Positions 43,432 to 51,025 of a DNA stretch of 64,000 nucleotides are shown here, piece by piece. The notes beneath the pieces are model-generated. The model was not told where the DNA came from and searched no databases. It worked only from the letters and a program-made list of their open reading frames with translations. The stretch is from NCBI GenBank assembly GCA_903921725.1, contig CAIXRA010000025.1, positions 62,001-126,000 of the forward strand, given 5' to 3'. This DNA is from an uncultured Lentisphaerota bacterium. GTDB taxonomy: Bacteria > Verrucomicrobiota > Lentisphaeria > Oligosphaerales > CAITYL01. The stretch's first letter is position 1. Each line of letters begins with the position of its first letter. Made by a program: the position numbers and the translations under genes.

Positions 43432-45102
43432 ATGAACAACGCCGGCTCCTCCGCCATCCGCCGCTTCGTCTGGCTCGCGCTCCTGCTGGCCGTGGTCTGC
43501 GCGTTCGCCTTCCAGGGCAGCCGCGGCCTCTACGAGACCACCGAGGGGCGCTACGCCCTCTGCGCGCTGGAGATGGTGAAGAGCGGCAACTGGATGGAAC
43601 CGACCATCACCGGCGTCCACCACTGGACCAAGCCGCCGCTCGGCTACTGGGCCATCGCCGGCGGCATCAAACTTGCCGGGGTCAATGAATGGGGCGCGCG
43701 CCTCTCCAACGCGCTTGCGCTCTGCCTGACCGCCCTGTTCGTAGGCCTGCTCGCCGCAAGGATGTGGAACGACCGCCGCACCGGCGTGCTCGCCGCGCTC
43801 GTCTACGCCACCGCCATCTTCCCCGTGGCCACCGCCAACACGGTCAACACCGACACGCTCCTCTGCCTGTGGGAAACGCTGGCGCTGTTCTGCTTCTGGC
43901 GCGGGGTGGTCGCCGCCCGCCCGGAAAGCGGACGCTGGTGGATGACCGGCATGTGGGCGGCGTTCGGGCTCGGCTTCCTCACAAAGGGCCCGCCGGTACT
44001 GCTGCCGCTGCTGGCGGTCGTCGCCTGGAACTTCAGCCGCCCGAAGGCGGACCGCTGCTGGGGCGCGATCTTCAACCCCGCCGGCATCGCCCTCTTTTTC
44101 GCGGTCGGATTCTGGTGGTTCCTGGCCATGATCGTCCGGCATCCGGAACTGCTCGACTACTACTTGAAAAAGGAGCTGGTCGACCGTGTGGCGACCAACG
44201 AGTTCGGGCGGAATCCGGAATGGTACGCGCCGTTCATGCTCTACTTTCCCGTGCTTCTGTTCGGCGGCGGACTGTGGAGCTTCTACTTCTGGCGGCCACT
44301 ACGCAGCGGCGGCTGGCGGCGGAAGGATTCTTGGACGGCGCTGTGGCGCGCCTCCGGCCCGAAGCTCTTCCTCGTGCTGTGGCTGGCGTTGCCGCTGGCC
44401 GTGTTCTGCGTTTCGCAGAGCCGCCTGACGACCTACGTCCTGCCGCTTTTCGCCCCGGTCGCGCTGGCCGCCGCACGCTTGGCGCGCAACACCGACTGGA
44501 CCGGCGAGCAACCCCGCCGCCGCGTGCTCGTGTTCGCGCTGGCCGCCGCCGCCCTGCTGGTCGCCGGCAAGGGTTTCATGGGGTTCATCCCAGAGATGCA
44601 GGCCGCGCTTGAGGTGAGCGGCTCCAAGTCGGCCAAGCAACTGGAGGGCAACCTGAAGCGCAATATGTCGGCGATGTACGCGGTCTGCCGCCCGTTCGAC
44701 GCGGCAACCGGCGTCCGCATCCTGATGATGGACGAGAACGAAAAGCTGGGGTTCGACTTCTACGCCAGGGCGCCGGTGACGCGCGTCGGCCTGGGGTCGG
44801 ACGGTGTCGCGCCGGACAAGCGGACGGAAAAGAACCGCAAGCTCCTGCTGGAGCCGGTGCTACGGGACTCCCTCGCGCGCGGCGAGCACCTGCTCGCCGT
44901 CTGCGACTCGGTTTCGATGAAGGACTTTGAGCGTCAGTTGTGGCAGGCCGGCTGGAGCTTCAAGACGCTCGCCTTCAAGCGCAGTTGCAACGTCGTCGAA
45001 CTCGTGCCGCCCCGGCCCTCAAACCGGCTTCCGCCCGTCCTGATGCAGTTGCGCCGTCTCAGCCGCGCCTCTTCGCCTTCCGCACCAGGACTGGCGCCCT
45101 GA
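43432..45102 (+). CDS. ArnT/PMT-family membrane glycosyltransferase
   Basis: Integral membrane glycosyltransferase of the GT83/GT39 clan, 556 residues, about twelve helices. The first periplasmic loop has the family pattern LYETTEGRYALCALEMVKSGNW and HHWTKPPLGYW, with the acidic catalytic residue in the ETTE segment. It uses a polyprenyl-phosphate sugar donor, in ArnT for aminoarabinose transfer to lipid A; the donor here is unknown. The C-terminal soluble part (about 430-556) is variable. Its last 44 bp overlap the 3' end of the convergent HIT gene. Confidence 0.92.
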   Translation: MNNAGSSAIRRFVWLALLLAVVCAFAFQGSRGLYETTEGRYALCALEMVKSGNWMEPTITGVHHWTKPPLGYWAIAGGIKLAGVNEWGARLSNALALCLTALFVGLLAARMWNDRRTGVLAALVYATAIFPVATANTVNTDTLLCLWETLALFCFWRGVVAARPESGRWWMTGMWAAFGLGFLTKGPPVLLPLLAVVAWNFSRPKADRCWGAIFNPAGIALFFAVGFWWFLAMIVRHPELLDYYLKKELVDRVATNEFGRNPEWYAPFMLYFPVLLFGGGLWSFYFWRPLRSGGWRRKDSWTALWRASGPKLFLVLWLALPLAVFCVSQSRLTTYVLPLFAPVALAAARLARNTDWTGEQPRRRVLVFALAAAALLVAGKGFMGFIPEMQAALEVSGSKSAKQLEGNLKRNMSAMYAVCRPFDAATGVRILMMDENEKLGFDFYARAPVTRVGLGSDGVAPDKRTEKNRKLLLEPVLRDSLARGEHLLAVCDSVSMKDFERQLWQAGWSFKTLAFKRSCNVVELVPPRPSNRLPPVLMQLRRLSRASSPSAPGLAP

Positions 45103-45649
45103 ACCCGCCGGACTTCGCCAGCTTCTCCCAGGTCTTGCGCAGCAGTTCGGCCGTCTCCTCCAGCGCCTGCGGCACGACGCGGACGTCGCCCAGCACCGGC
45201 ATGAAGTTCGTGTCCCCGTTCCAGCGCGGCACGATGTGGCAGTGGACATGTCCCGGAACTCCGGCGCCGCCCGCCTCGCCCAGGTTGTAGCCGATGTTGA
45301 ACCCTTGCGGGCGCACCGCGGCCTTCAGCACCTTCTCGGCCTCCACGGTCAGCACGGCCATCTCCGCCAGCTCGTCGGCCGTCAGCTCCGTCAGGTCGCC
45401 CACATGCCGGTACGGCGCAACCATCAGATGCCCGGAATTGTAGGGGTATGCGTTCATCAGCACGTAGGCGTGGCCGCCGCGGGCGATGACGTGGTTCTCG
45501 CCGTCCGCCGTGCATTCCCCGCCGCCGCCGTTTCCCTTGTGGCAGAGGAAGCAGCCGGGCGTCTTCGCCCCCGTGATGAAGGAGATGCGCCAGGGCGCCC
45601 ACAGCGGCCGCGCCGCGCCCGCCTTTTTCGCCACCGCTTTTTTAACCAT
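45059..45649 (-). CDS. HIT-family protein (AP4A phosphorylase/hydrolase-like)
   Basis: Histidine-triad nucleotide-binding protein of 196 residues. The triad is HVHCHIVPRWNGD near residue 125. LWAPWR at the N-terminus and a CFLC pair (one pair of Zn ligands) resemble AP4A phosphorylase-like HIT proteins. Probable role in dinucleoside polyphosphate cleavage. ATG 45649; the longer frame upstream overlaps queC and is rejected. The 3' end overlaps the ArnT-like gene by 44 bp. Confidence 0.93.
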   Translation of the reverse strand: MVKKAVAKKAGAARPLWAPWRISFITGAKTPGCFLCHKGNGGGGECTADGENHVIARGGHAYVLMNAYPYNSGHLMVAPYRHVGDLTELTADELAEMAVLTVEAEKVLKAAVRPQGFNIGYNLGEAGGAGVPGHVHCHIVPRWNGDTNFMPVLGDVRVVPQALEETAELLRKTWEKLAKSGGFRAPVLVRKAKRRG

Positions 45650-45689
45650 GTCCAGCCCCTTTCGTCCAGCAGACAGCACCGCAAAAAAA

Positions 45690-46367
45690 TCAGCCGAGCG
45701 GATCGGCCAGTCCGGCCTCCTCAAACGCCTTGCGCCGCTCGATGCAGGTCGGGCATTCGCCGCACGGGCGCTCCCCGCCGCGATAGCACGACCAGGTGTG
45801 CGCAAAATCCACGCCAAGCGTCCGGCCGAGCGCCACGCCCTCCCCCTTGCGCCGGAGCGCGAACGGCGCCTCCACGCGCACCGGCCGGCGGCGGTTCAGC
45901 GCGAGCACGGCATTGATGCGCGCCACAAACTCCGGCGTGCAGTCCCAGTAGCCGTACTCGTCCTGCGCCTGGGCGCCGTAATAAAGCACGCCGCAACCGC
46001 GCGCCTCGGCGAACGCCGCCGCCAGCGATAGCAGCATCATGTTCCGGTTCGGGACGTAGGTGAGCGGCTGGTCGAGGTCGGCCGCCTTCAGGTCGGCCAG
46101 CGCCGGCACCTCCGGCCCGCCGGCCACCAGCGCGCTCGCGCCGCCCGCCAGTTCCCGGAAAAAGCCGAGGTCGAGCACCCGGTGTTCCGCCACCGCGTCC
46201 CCCAGGCTGCGCGCCTGCCAGCGCGCCATCTCCAGCTCGCGCCCGTGCTTCTGCCCGTACTGGAACGACAGCGCGTACACCGGCCGCGCGCCCAGCTCCT
46301 TCACCACATGATGCAGCAGCACCGTCGAGTCCAGCCCGCCGCTCAAAAGCACCGTCGCCGATTCCAT
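45690..46367 (-). CDS. queC: 7-cyano-7-deazaguanine synthase QueC
   Basis: Converts carboxy-deazaguanine to preQ0 for queuosine in tRNA or deazaguanine DNA modification. 225 residues. The PP-loop SGGLDSTVLLH lies at the N-terminus and the zinc site CYRGGERPCGECPTC near the end, both complete. AGGAG lies before ATG 46367, which starts MESATVLLSGG. queD, queE and queF are not in the window, so the final product is not shown. The HIT gene follows 40 bp downstream. Confidence 0.97.
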   Translation of the reverse strand: MESATVLLSGGLDSTVLLHHVVKELGARPVYALSFQYGQKHGRELEMARWQARSLGDAVAEHRVLDLGFFRELAGGASALVAGGPEVPALADLKAADLDQPLTYVPNRNMMLLSLAAAFAEARGCGVLYYGAQAQDEYGYWDCTPEFVARINAVLALNRRRPVRVEAPFALRRKGEGVALGRTLGVDFAHTWSCYRGGERPCGECPTCIERRKAFEEAGLADPLG

Positions 46368-46429
46368 GCCCAACTCCTTGCGCACAAGACAAAATCATGC
46401 GTAATGTAGCGCCGGAACAAAAAGCCGAC

Positions 46430-46464
46430 GGGGCGGCGGGGGCGGGGCTTTATGCCGCCGCCCC
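46430..46464 (-). terminator. Possible terminator of the Cys/His-repeat gene
   Basis: Arms GGGGCGGC (46430-46437) and GCCGCCCC (46457-46464) are complementary. On the minus strand a CTTTTT run follows about six bases on. Confidence 0.5.
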
Positions 46465-46477
46465 TGCCTTTATTCGG

Positions 46478-47248
46478 TTATGCCGAATAACGCCAGACAA
46501 CAACGCTCTTTTCGTCCAAAACACTCCGGCCGTTGCCGTCTTCTGCGTATCCGTATTGTATGATGCAACTTTCCATGGTTACGGTCGTCTCCCGCAGAAG
46601 ATCGTATTCCTGTAGATACTCCAAGAGTTGGCGTATAGTCGAATCCATCTGCCCTTTCTCTTTTACAGTCCACGACCACCGATACACAGTAGAGTCTGAC
46701 CCGCCGCTAGAGCGTGACCCCACCTCGTCTGGCCGAAAGGACATGCGAATCCGTTGTTCGCAGCGTTTATACTTGGCCTCGCCGTTCGCGTTTCCACACT
46801 GAATTTCAGCCGCAATCTGGACATGCCGTGACGTGGGCCAAAAGGGAATCCGAATACTTGCCGGCGATAGCCTAAGGCCGCTCTTGACCTCGTTGCATAT
46901 TCGGCATACGGAACCATCCCAGGCATGTCCGATGTCTCGACGTTTACGGCATGCCTTACACTCGCAGCCGTTCCAATCGTGGGCATTCTGCCGGGTTGAG
47001 TGGCACCTGCTGCAACGTTCACAATCATCATGCCAGTTGTGATTTTTATCCCGTACTTTTCCACAGACGCAACACTTGCAGTGGCCACCCCCGTTGTCCC
47101 AGTCATGAGCATTTTCCCGCGTTTTCCCGCAACGGGAGCATTCTTCGCAATCACGATGGAAGTCATGCCCCTCGTCACGCGTTTTGCCGCAACTCAAGCA
47201 TTTGCACCCGCTCCAACTGTGCATTCCCAGCCGACACATGAACGGCAT
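46478..47248 (-). CDS. Cys/His-repeat (zinc-knuckle-like) protein of unknown function
   Basis: Protein of 256 residues. Residues 1-125 form about five tandem units of the pattern C-x2-C-x2-C-G-K-x-R-x3-H-D/N-W, for example CEECSRCGKTRENAHDW and CERCSRCHSTRQNAHDW. The regular spacing of Cys and His suggests each unit binds zinc. Residues 130-256 form a second, beta-rich domain with no family match (IPFWPTSRHVQIAAEIQC, YRWSWTVKEKGQ, ending DEKSVVVWRYSA). AGGAGG lies nine bases before ATG 47248. GC content is clearly lower than in neighbours, suggesting transfer. The layout is unusual and I do not know its function. Confidence 0.8.
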   Translation of the reverse strand: MPFMCRLGMHSWSGCKCLSCGKTRDEGHDFHRDCEECSRCGKTRENAHDWDNGGGHCKCCVCGKVRDKNHNWHDDCERCSRCHSTRQNAHDWNGCECKACRKRRDIGHAWDGSVCRICNEVKSGLRLSPASIRIPFWPTSRHVQIAAEIQCGNANGEAKYKRCEQRIRMSFRPDEVGSRSSGGSDSTVYRWSWTVKEKGQMDSTIRQLLEYLQEYDLLRETTVTMESCIIQYGYAEDGNGRSVLDEKSVVVWRYSA

Positions 47249-47743
47249 AATTTATTTCCCTCCTAATCAAGGAACAATGAAATGCAAAACCGATGAAAAA
47301 TCGGGGGCGGATGCATGGCACCCGATTGCCACTGACGGTGAAACTACCATACTGTTTCCGGCGGGTCTTGCAATAAGCCGGCCTACGGATCGGAACCGGA
47401 TTGGGCTGTCCGTTCCGGTACCGTGGCACATCGGACGATACCCAAAAGCCCCCAGCTTTTTCCTCCGTTGTCCCTATGCGCCTCTGCGCGCGGCAAATGC
47501 GGCCCGCCGACAAAAAAACGGGGCCGAGCTTGCAAAGCCTTCGGACACAGCTAAGATATGGGTAGTCTGTTTTCCCCGCACATTCCGACTCCCCTCTCTT
47601 TTTCCAGCGAGAACAGATTCTTTGGGCATCCCGCCCTCCCCCGCCTTGAAACCGGCACGTCGTCCCAGTGTTTTTCCGCGCATGCCGCGGTTGCCTGGCG
47701 CGCCTCCCGAAGTCATGCGGAATCCGCAACACGGAACCCAACC
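47249..47743. other. Spacer of lower GC between the Cys/His-repeat gene and coaE
   Basis: The 495 bp have lower GC than the genome around them. Frames across it have no ribosome site or recognisable domain. A GCGGANTCCGC palindrome (47716-47728) lies 16 bases before the coaE ATG. No gene supported. Confidence 0.6.
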
Positions 47744-48325
47744 ATGTCCCTGATCGGCATTACCGGCGGCATTGGCGCCGGCAAAACCACCGTGCTGCAA
47801 ATCCTGCGCGGACTCGGCGCCGCCTGCTGGGACGCCGACGAGTCGGTACATGAACTGTACCGGCCGGGCGGCGAGGGGCTGCGGCTCGTGACGGAACAGT
47901 GGGGTGCCGGGGTGCTGCTGCCGGACGGGACGCTCGACCGGAAGCGCATGGCGGAACGGGTGTTCCCCGATCCGGCGGAGCGGCGGAGGCTTGAGGCGCT
48001 GATTCATCCGCTGGTCCGGCGGCAGATGCTGGCGGCGGCGGAAAAGGCGGCGTGCGATCTGTTCTGCGCCGTGCCGCTGCTCTACGAGGGCGGCTGGGAG
48101 AAGGAGTTCCGGTGCGTGGTCGCCGTGTGGTGTGACCGCCGGACGCAGGAGGAGCGGCTGAAGGCGCGCGGATGGACGGCGGAGGAGATCCGGGACCGGC
48201 TTGCGGCACAGCTCCCGATGGAGGAAAAAATGCAACGCGCGGATTTCGCACTCGCCAACAACGGCACAATGGAACTTCTGCGAGAACAGTGCGCCAGAAT
48301 TCTGAACTCGCTCGACACCCCATAA
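47744..48325 (+). CDS. coaE: Dephospho-CoA kinase
   Basis: Last step of coenzyme A synthesis, phosphorylating the 3'-hydroxyl of dephospho-CoA. 193 residues. P-loop [31 protein letters not shown] and [13 protein letters not shown] are present as expected. ATG 47744 has only a weak ribosome site. Rho follows 110 bp downstream on the same strand. Confidence 0.96.
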   Translation: MSLIGITGGIGAGKTTVLQILRGLGAACWDADESVHELYRPGGEGLRLVTEQWGAGVLLPDGTLDRKRMAERVFPDPAERRRLEALIHPLVRRQMLAAAEKAACDLFCAVPLLYEGGWEKEFRCVVAVWCDRRTQEERLKARGWTAEEIRDRLAAQLPMEEKMQRADFALANNGTMELLREQCARILNSLDTP

Positions 48326-48435
48326 GCCTACATAGCAGACACCCCCCGCGCACGGCGGCCGGAACAAGCCGCGGACGATTATTCAACAAATCCCGTTTCA
48401 TTTCAGCCAGCACGAGCAAAGTCAAGGAAGCAAGC

Positions 48436-50304
48436 ATGAATCAGTCCGACGAACAGGCACCGACCCCGACCCCGGAATCCCAGCACTCCGCCGAGGCTCC
48501 CGCGCCCGGCGCCGAAGCCCAGGCGCCGAAGCGCCGCGGCCGCCCGCCCACCACGCGGCGTGCGGCGGCGGAGACGACCGCGGCCGACAGCCAGCCGGAG
48601 CTTTCCGTCCAGCCTCCGGCCCCTGCCGCCGCCCGCACCCCCGAGCCGCGGCCCGCCGCCCCGGCGGCGCCCGCCTCTCCGGCCTCGTTCGCCTCTCCGT
48701 TTGATTTCGACCCGCCGCTGCCGACGCCGCAGATTCCGCCGCAGCAGGCCCTGCCTCATGCTCATCCGCAGCCGCGGCCCATGACGCAGCAGCCCCGGCT
48801 GCCGATGCCGTCCCAGCCGCAACCGATGCACGGGCATGGGGTCAGCCAGCCGCGCAACGACCGCCGCGACCGGCACGAGCGCCATGGCCGGCACGAACGC
48901 CACGCCAACCCGCAGCACATCGGGCAGCCGGGTCCGGGACGCCGGGACAAGTTCCGCGGCCAAAACCTGAACCAGCCGCAGTACGATGAGGAGGCCGAAT
49001 ACATGGCCTACCAGCAGCAGAACGCGCAGCGCGACCGCCCGGCGCAGAACGTCTCCCTCGCCGACCTCCAGGCGAAAAGCATGCCCGATCTGACCCAGAT
49101 GGCCATCGAGCTGAACATCGAAGGCGTCGGCACCCTCGACAAGCACAACTTGGTCTTCGCCATCCTCAAGGCAAATACCGAGAAGTGTGGGTTGATCTAC
49201 GGCGGCGGCGTCGTGGAAGTCCTGCAGGACGGCTTCGGCTTCCTGCGCCTTCCCGAATTCAGCTACATGCCCTGCCCCGACGACATCTACCTGAGCCCGT
49301 CGCAGGTCCGGCGCTTCTCGCTGCGCACCGGCGACACGGTGATGGGGCAGATCCGGTCTCCCCGCGAGAAGGAGCGCTTCTTTGCCATGCTCAAGGTCGA
49401 GTCCATCAACGGGCTGCCGCCTGAGCACAAGAAGTCGGTGATGCCGTTCGAGTCGCAGACGCCGTACTTCCCGACGGTGCGCCTGATCATGGAGCGCGAA
49501 CCGGAAGAGCTGGCGATGCGCGTGCTCGACCTGGTGACGCCCATCGGCCGCGGCCAGCGCGGATTGATTGTCGCCCAGCCGCGCACCGGCAAGACCATCC
49601 TGCTGCAGAAGATTGCCAACAGCATCACGGCGAACAATACGGACATCGACCTGATCGTGCTGCTGATTGACGAGCGCCCCGAAGAGGTGACCGACATGAA
49701 GCGCAGTGTGAAGGCCGGCGTGGAGGTCATCAGCTCCACGTTCGACGAGCCGCCCGAGCGCCATGTCCAGGTCGCCGAAATGGTCTGCGAAAAAGCCCGG
49801 CGCCTGGTCGAGATCGGCCGCCACGTCGTCATCCTCCTCGACTCCATCACCCGCCTGGCCCGCGCCTACAACACAATCGAGCCGCACTCCGGCCGCATCC
49901 TCTCCGGCGGCGTGGACGCCAACGCGCTGCACAAGCCCAAGCGCTTCTTCGGCGCCGCGCGCAACATCGAGAACGGCGGCAGTCTCACCATCCTGGCCAC
50001 CGCGCTGGTGGACACCGGCAGCAAGATGGACGAGGTCATCTTCGAGGAGTTCAAGGGCACCGGCAACATGGAGGTGAACCTGGACCGCCACATGGTCGAC
50101 AAGCGCGTCTTCCCGGCCATCAACATCGAGAAGTCCGGCACCCGCAAGGAAGAGTTGCTCTGCCACAAGGACGAACTCGAGCGCATGTGGGTGCTGCGCC
50201 GCGCCTTCACCGGCGTGCCGCCCGTCGAGGCGATGGAGATGCTGCTGAACAAGCTCAAAAAGACCAAAAACAACATCGAATTCCTCATGGCACTCCAGGT
50301 GTAG
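48436..50304 (+). CDS. rho: Transcription termination factor Rho with long disordered N-terminal extension
   Basis: Hexameric RNA helicase that terminates transcription. 622 residues, about 200 more than Escherichia coli Rho. Residues 1-195 are disordered: an AT-hook-like [11 protein letters not shown], Pro/Ala-rich stretches, then Arg/His-rich [16 protein letters not shown] and Gln/Asn-rich parts. The Rho N-terminal helical domain follows ([17 protein letters not shown]), then the RNA-binding cold-shock fold ([23 protein letters not shown] in part), P-loop [11 protein letters not shown], Walker [16 protein letters not shown] and the R/Q loop. AAGGAAG precedes ATG 48436. Such extensions help RNA binding in GC-rich genomes. 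Confidence 0.97.
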   Translation: MNQSDEQAPTPTPESQHSAEAPAPGAEAQAPKRRGRPPTTRRAAAETTAADSQPELSVQPPAPAAARTPEPRPAAPAAPASPASFASPFDFDPPLPTPQIPPQQALPHAHPQPRPMTQQPRLPMPSQPQPMHGHGVSQPRNDRRDRHERHGRHERHANPQHIGQPGPGRRDKFRGQNLNQPQYDEEAEYMAYQQQNAQRDRPAQNVSLADLQAKSMPDLTQMAIELNIEGVGTLDKHNLVFAILKANTEKCGLIYGGGVVEVLQDGFGFLRLPEFSYMPCPDDIYLSPSQVRRFSLRTGDTVMGQIRSPREKERFFAMLKVESINGLPPEHKKSVMPFESQTPYFPTVRLIMEREPEELAMRVLDLVTPIGRGQRGLIVAQPRTGKTILLQKIANSITANNTDIDLIVLLIDERPEEVTDMKRSVKAGVEVISSTFDEPPERHVQVAEMVCEKARRLVEIGRHVVILLDSITRLARAYNTIEPHSGRILSGGVDANALHKPKRFFGAARNIENGGSLTILATALVDTGSKMDEVIFEEFKGTGNMEVNLDRHMVDKRVFPAINIEKSGTRKEELLCHKDELERMWVLRRAFTGVPPVEAMEMLLNKLKKTKNNIEFLMALQV

Positions 50305-50352
50305 GACGGGGTGCCGCCCCCCATAGCGGACACGCGAATTTTCCGCAACCGG

Positions 50353-50380
50353 TTGACTATTGGAAAAGCCATTGCATAGT
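50353..50380 (+). promoter_or_regulatory. Promoter of the small zinc-ribbon gene
   Basis: TTGACT (50353-50358), 16 bp, CATAGT (50375-50380), about 90 bases upstream of ATG 50469. Confidence 0.55.
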
Positions 50381-50468
50381 TGCGCCGTGAAGTCCGCTTG
50401 CGGATACGCCATGAGATGCCTGTCGATTGGCGTTGTGCCGCCGGTTTTTGGAGCAGAAAGGACAGCCG

Positions 50469-50678
50469 ATGGAAATCATTCTCTGCCCCTATTGCGAATG
50501 CAAGGTCAACATGAACGATGTTGACGATGAAGGCGGTGTCTGCCCCGAATGCGGGGCGCTGATCACCGGCTCCCTGCTCTATGAACAGGAAGATGACCTC
50601 GATGCGCTTGACGAAGATGCGGTCAAGCACAAGAAACCTCACGACGATGAAGACGGCCTCGGCGACGACGATCCCTGA
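50469..50678 (+). CDS. Small acidic zinc-ribbon protein
   Basis: Protein of 69 residues. A zinc ribbon (CPYCECKVN and CPECGALI, residues 6-31) is followed by a very acidic tail ([15 protein letters not shown] to the end DGLGDDDP). AAAGGA lies before ATG 50469, and a strong terminator follows, so it is a real single-gene transcript. The acidic tail suggests binding to a basic partner such as an RNA polymerase or ribosomal subunit; that is inference. Confidence 0.85.
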   Translation: MEIILCPYCECKVNMNDVDDEGGVCPECGALITGSLLYEQEDDLDALDEDAVKHKKPHDDEDGLGDDDP

Positions 50679-50701
50679 CCCCGACGCCAACCGCAAACCC
50701 G

Positions 50702-50740
50702 AAAAACCGCCTCCGGACCGCTTCCGGAAGGCGGTTTTTT
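50702..50740 (+). terminator. Terminator after the zinc-ribbon gene
   Basis: Arms AAAAACCGCCTCCGG (50702-50716) and CCGGAAGGCGGTTTTT (near 50724-50739) pair with one bulge, followed by T residues. Confidence 0.92.
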
Positions 50741-50741
50741 G

Positions 50742-51025
50742 CTGCCCGGAACCCGTGCGGTCTCCATGCGCCACGCCGTATGCCACCCTTGCCCCACCAA
50801 GCCCAAAGGCCGCAACGGACAGGCACCAGGCTATAAACATATCAGGCGAAAACAACAGACGCGCTCGATTTATACCGACTAATACCAATAGCACTTGTAT
50901 TGCTTTTATGGAAGCCTTTCCGTATAGTTAAGCGCAAGACGGTATACGGATAAGCACTTAGTCTTGCCTATATCAGTTCGCGTTGGGCACGGTGTCAGCG
51001 CACCCTTGGCGGAAGAGGGGAGTTT
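50742..51025. other. Upstream region of the PocR hybrid kinase
   Basis: AT-rich for this genome between 50820 and 50960. It holds the kinase promoter and no gene. Confidence 0.6.
50900..50928 (+). promoter_or_regulatory. Promoter of the PocR hybrid kinase
   Basis: TTGCTT (50900-50905), 17 bp, TATAGT (50923-50928), placing the start about 90 bases before the ATG at 51026. Confidence 0.65.

Noticed and set aside
47249..47743. A gene in the low-GC spacer
   Set aside because: Frames of 60-190 codons have no ribosome site or recognisable domain, and some overlap other genes.
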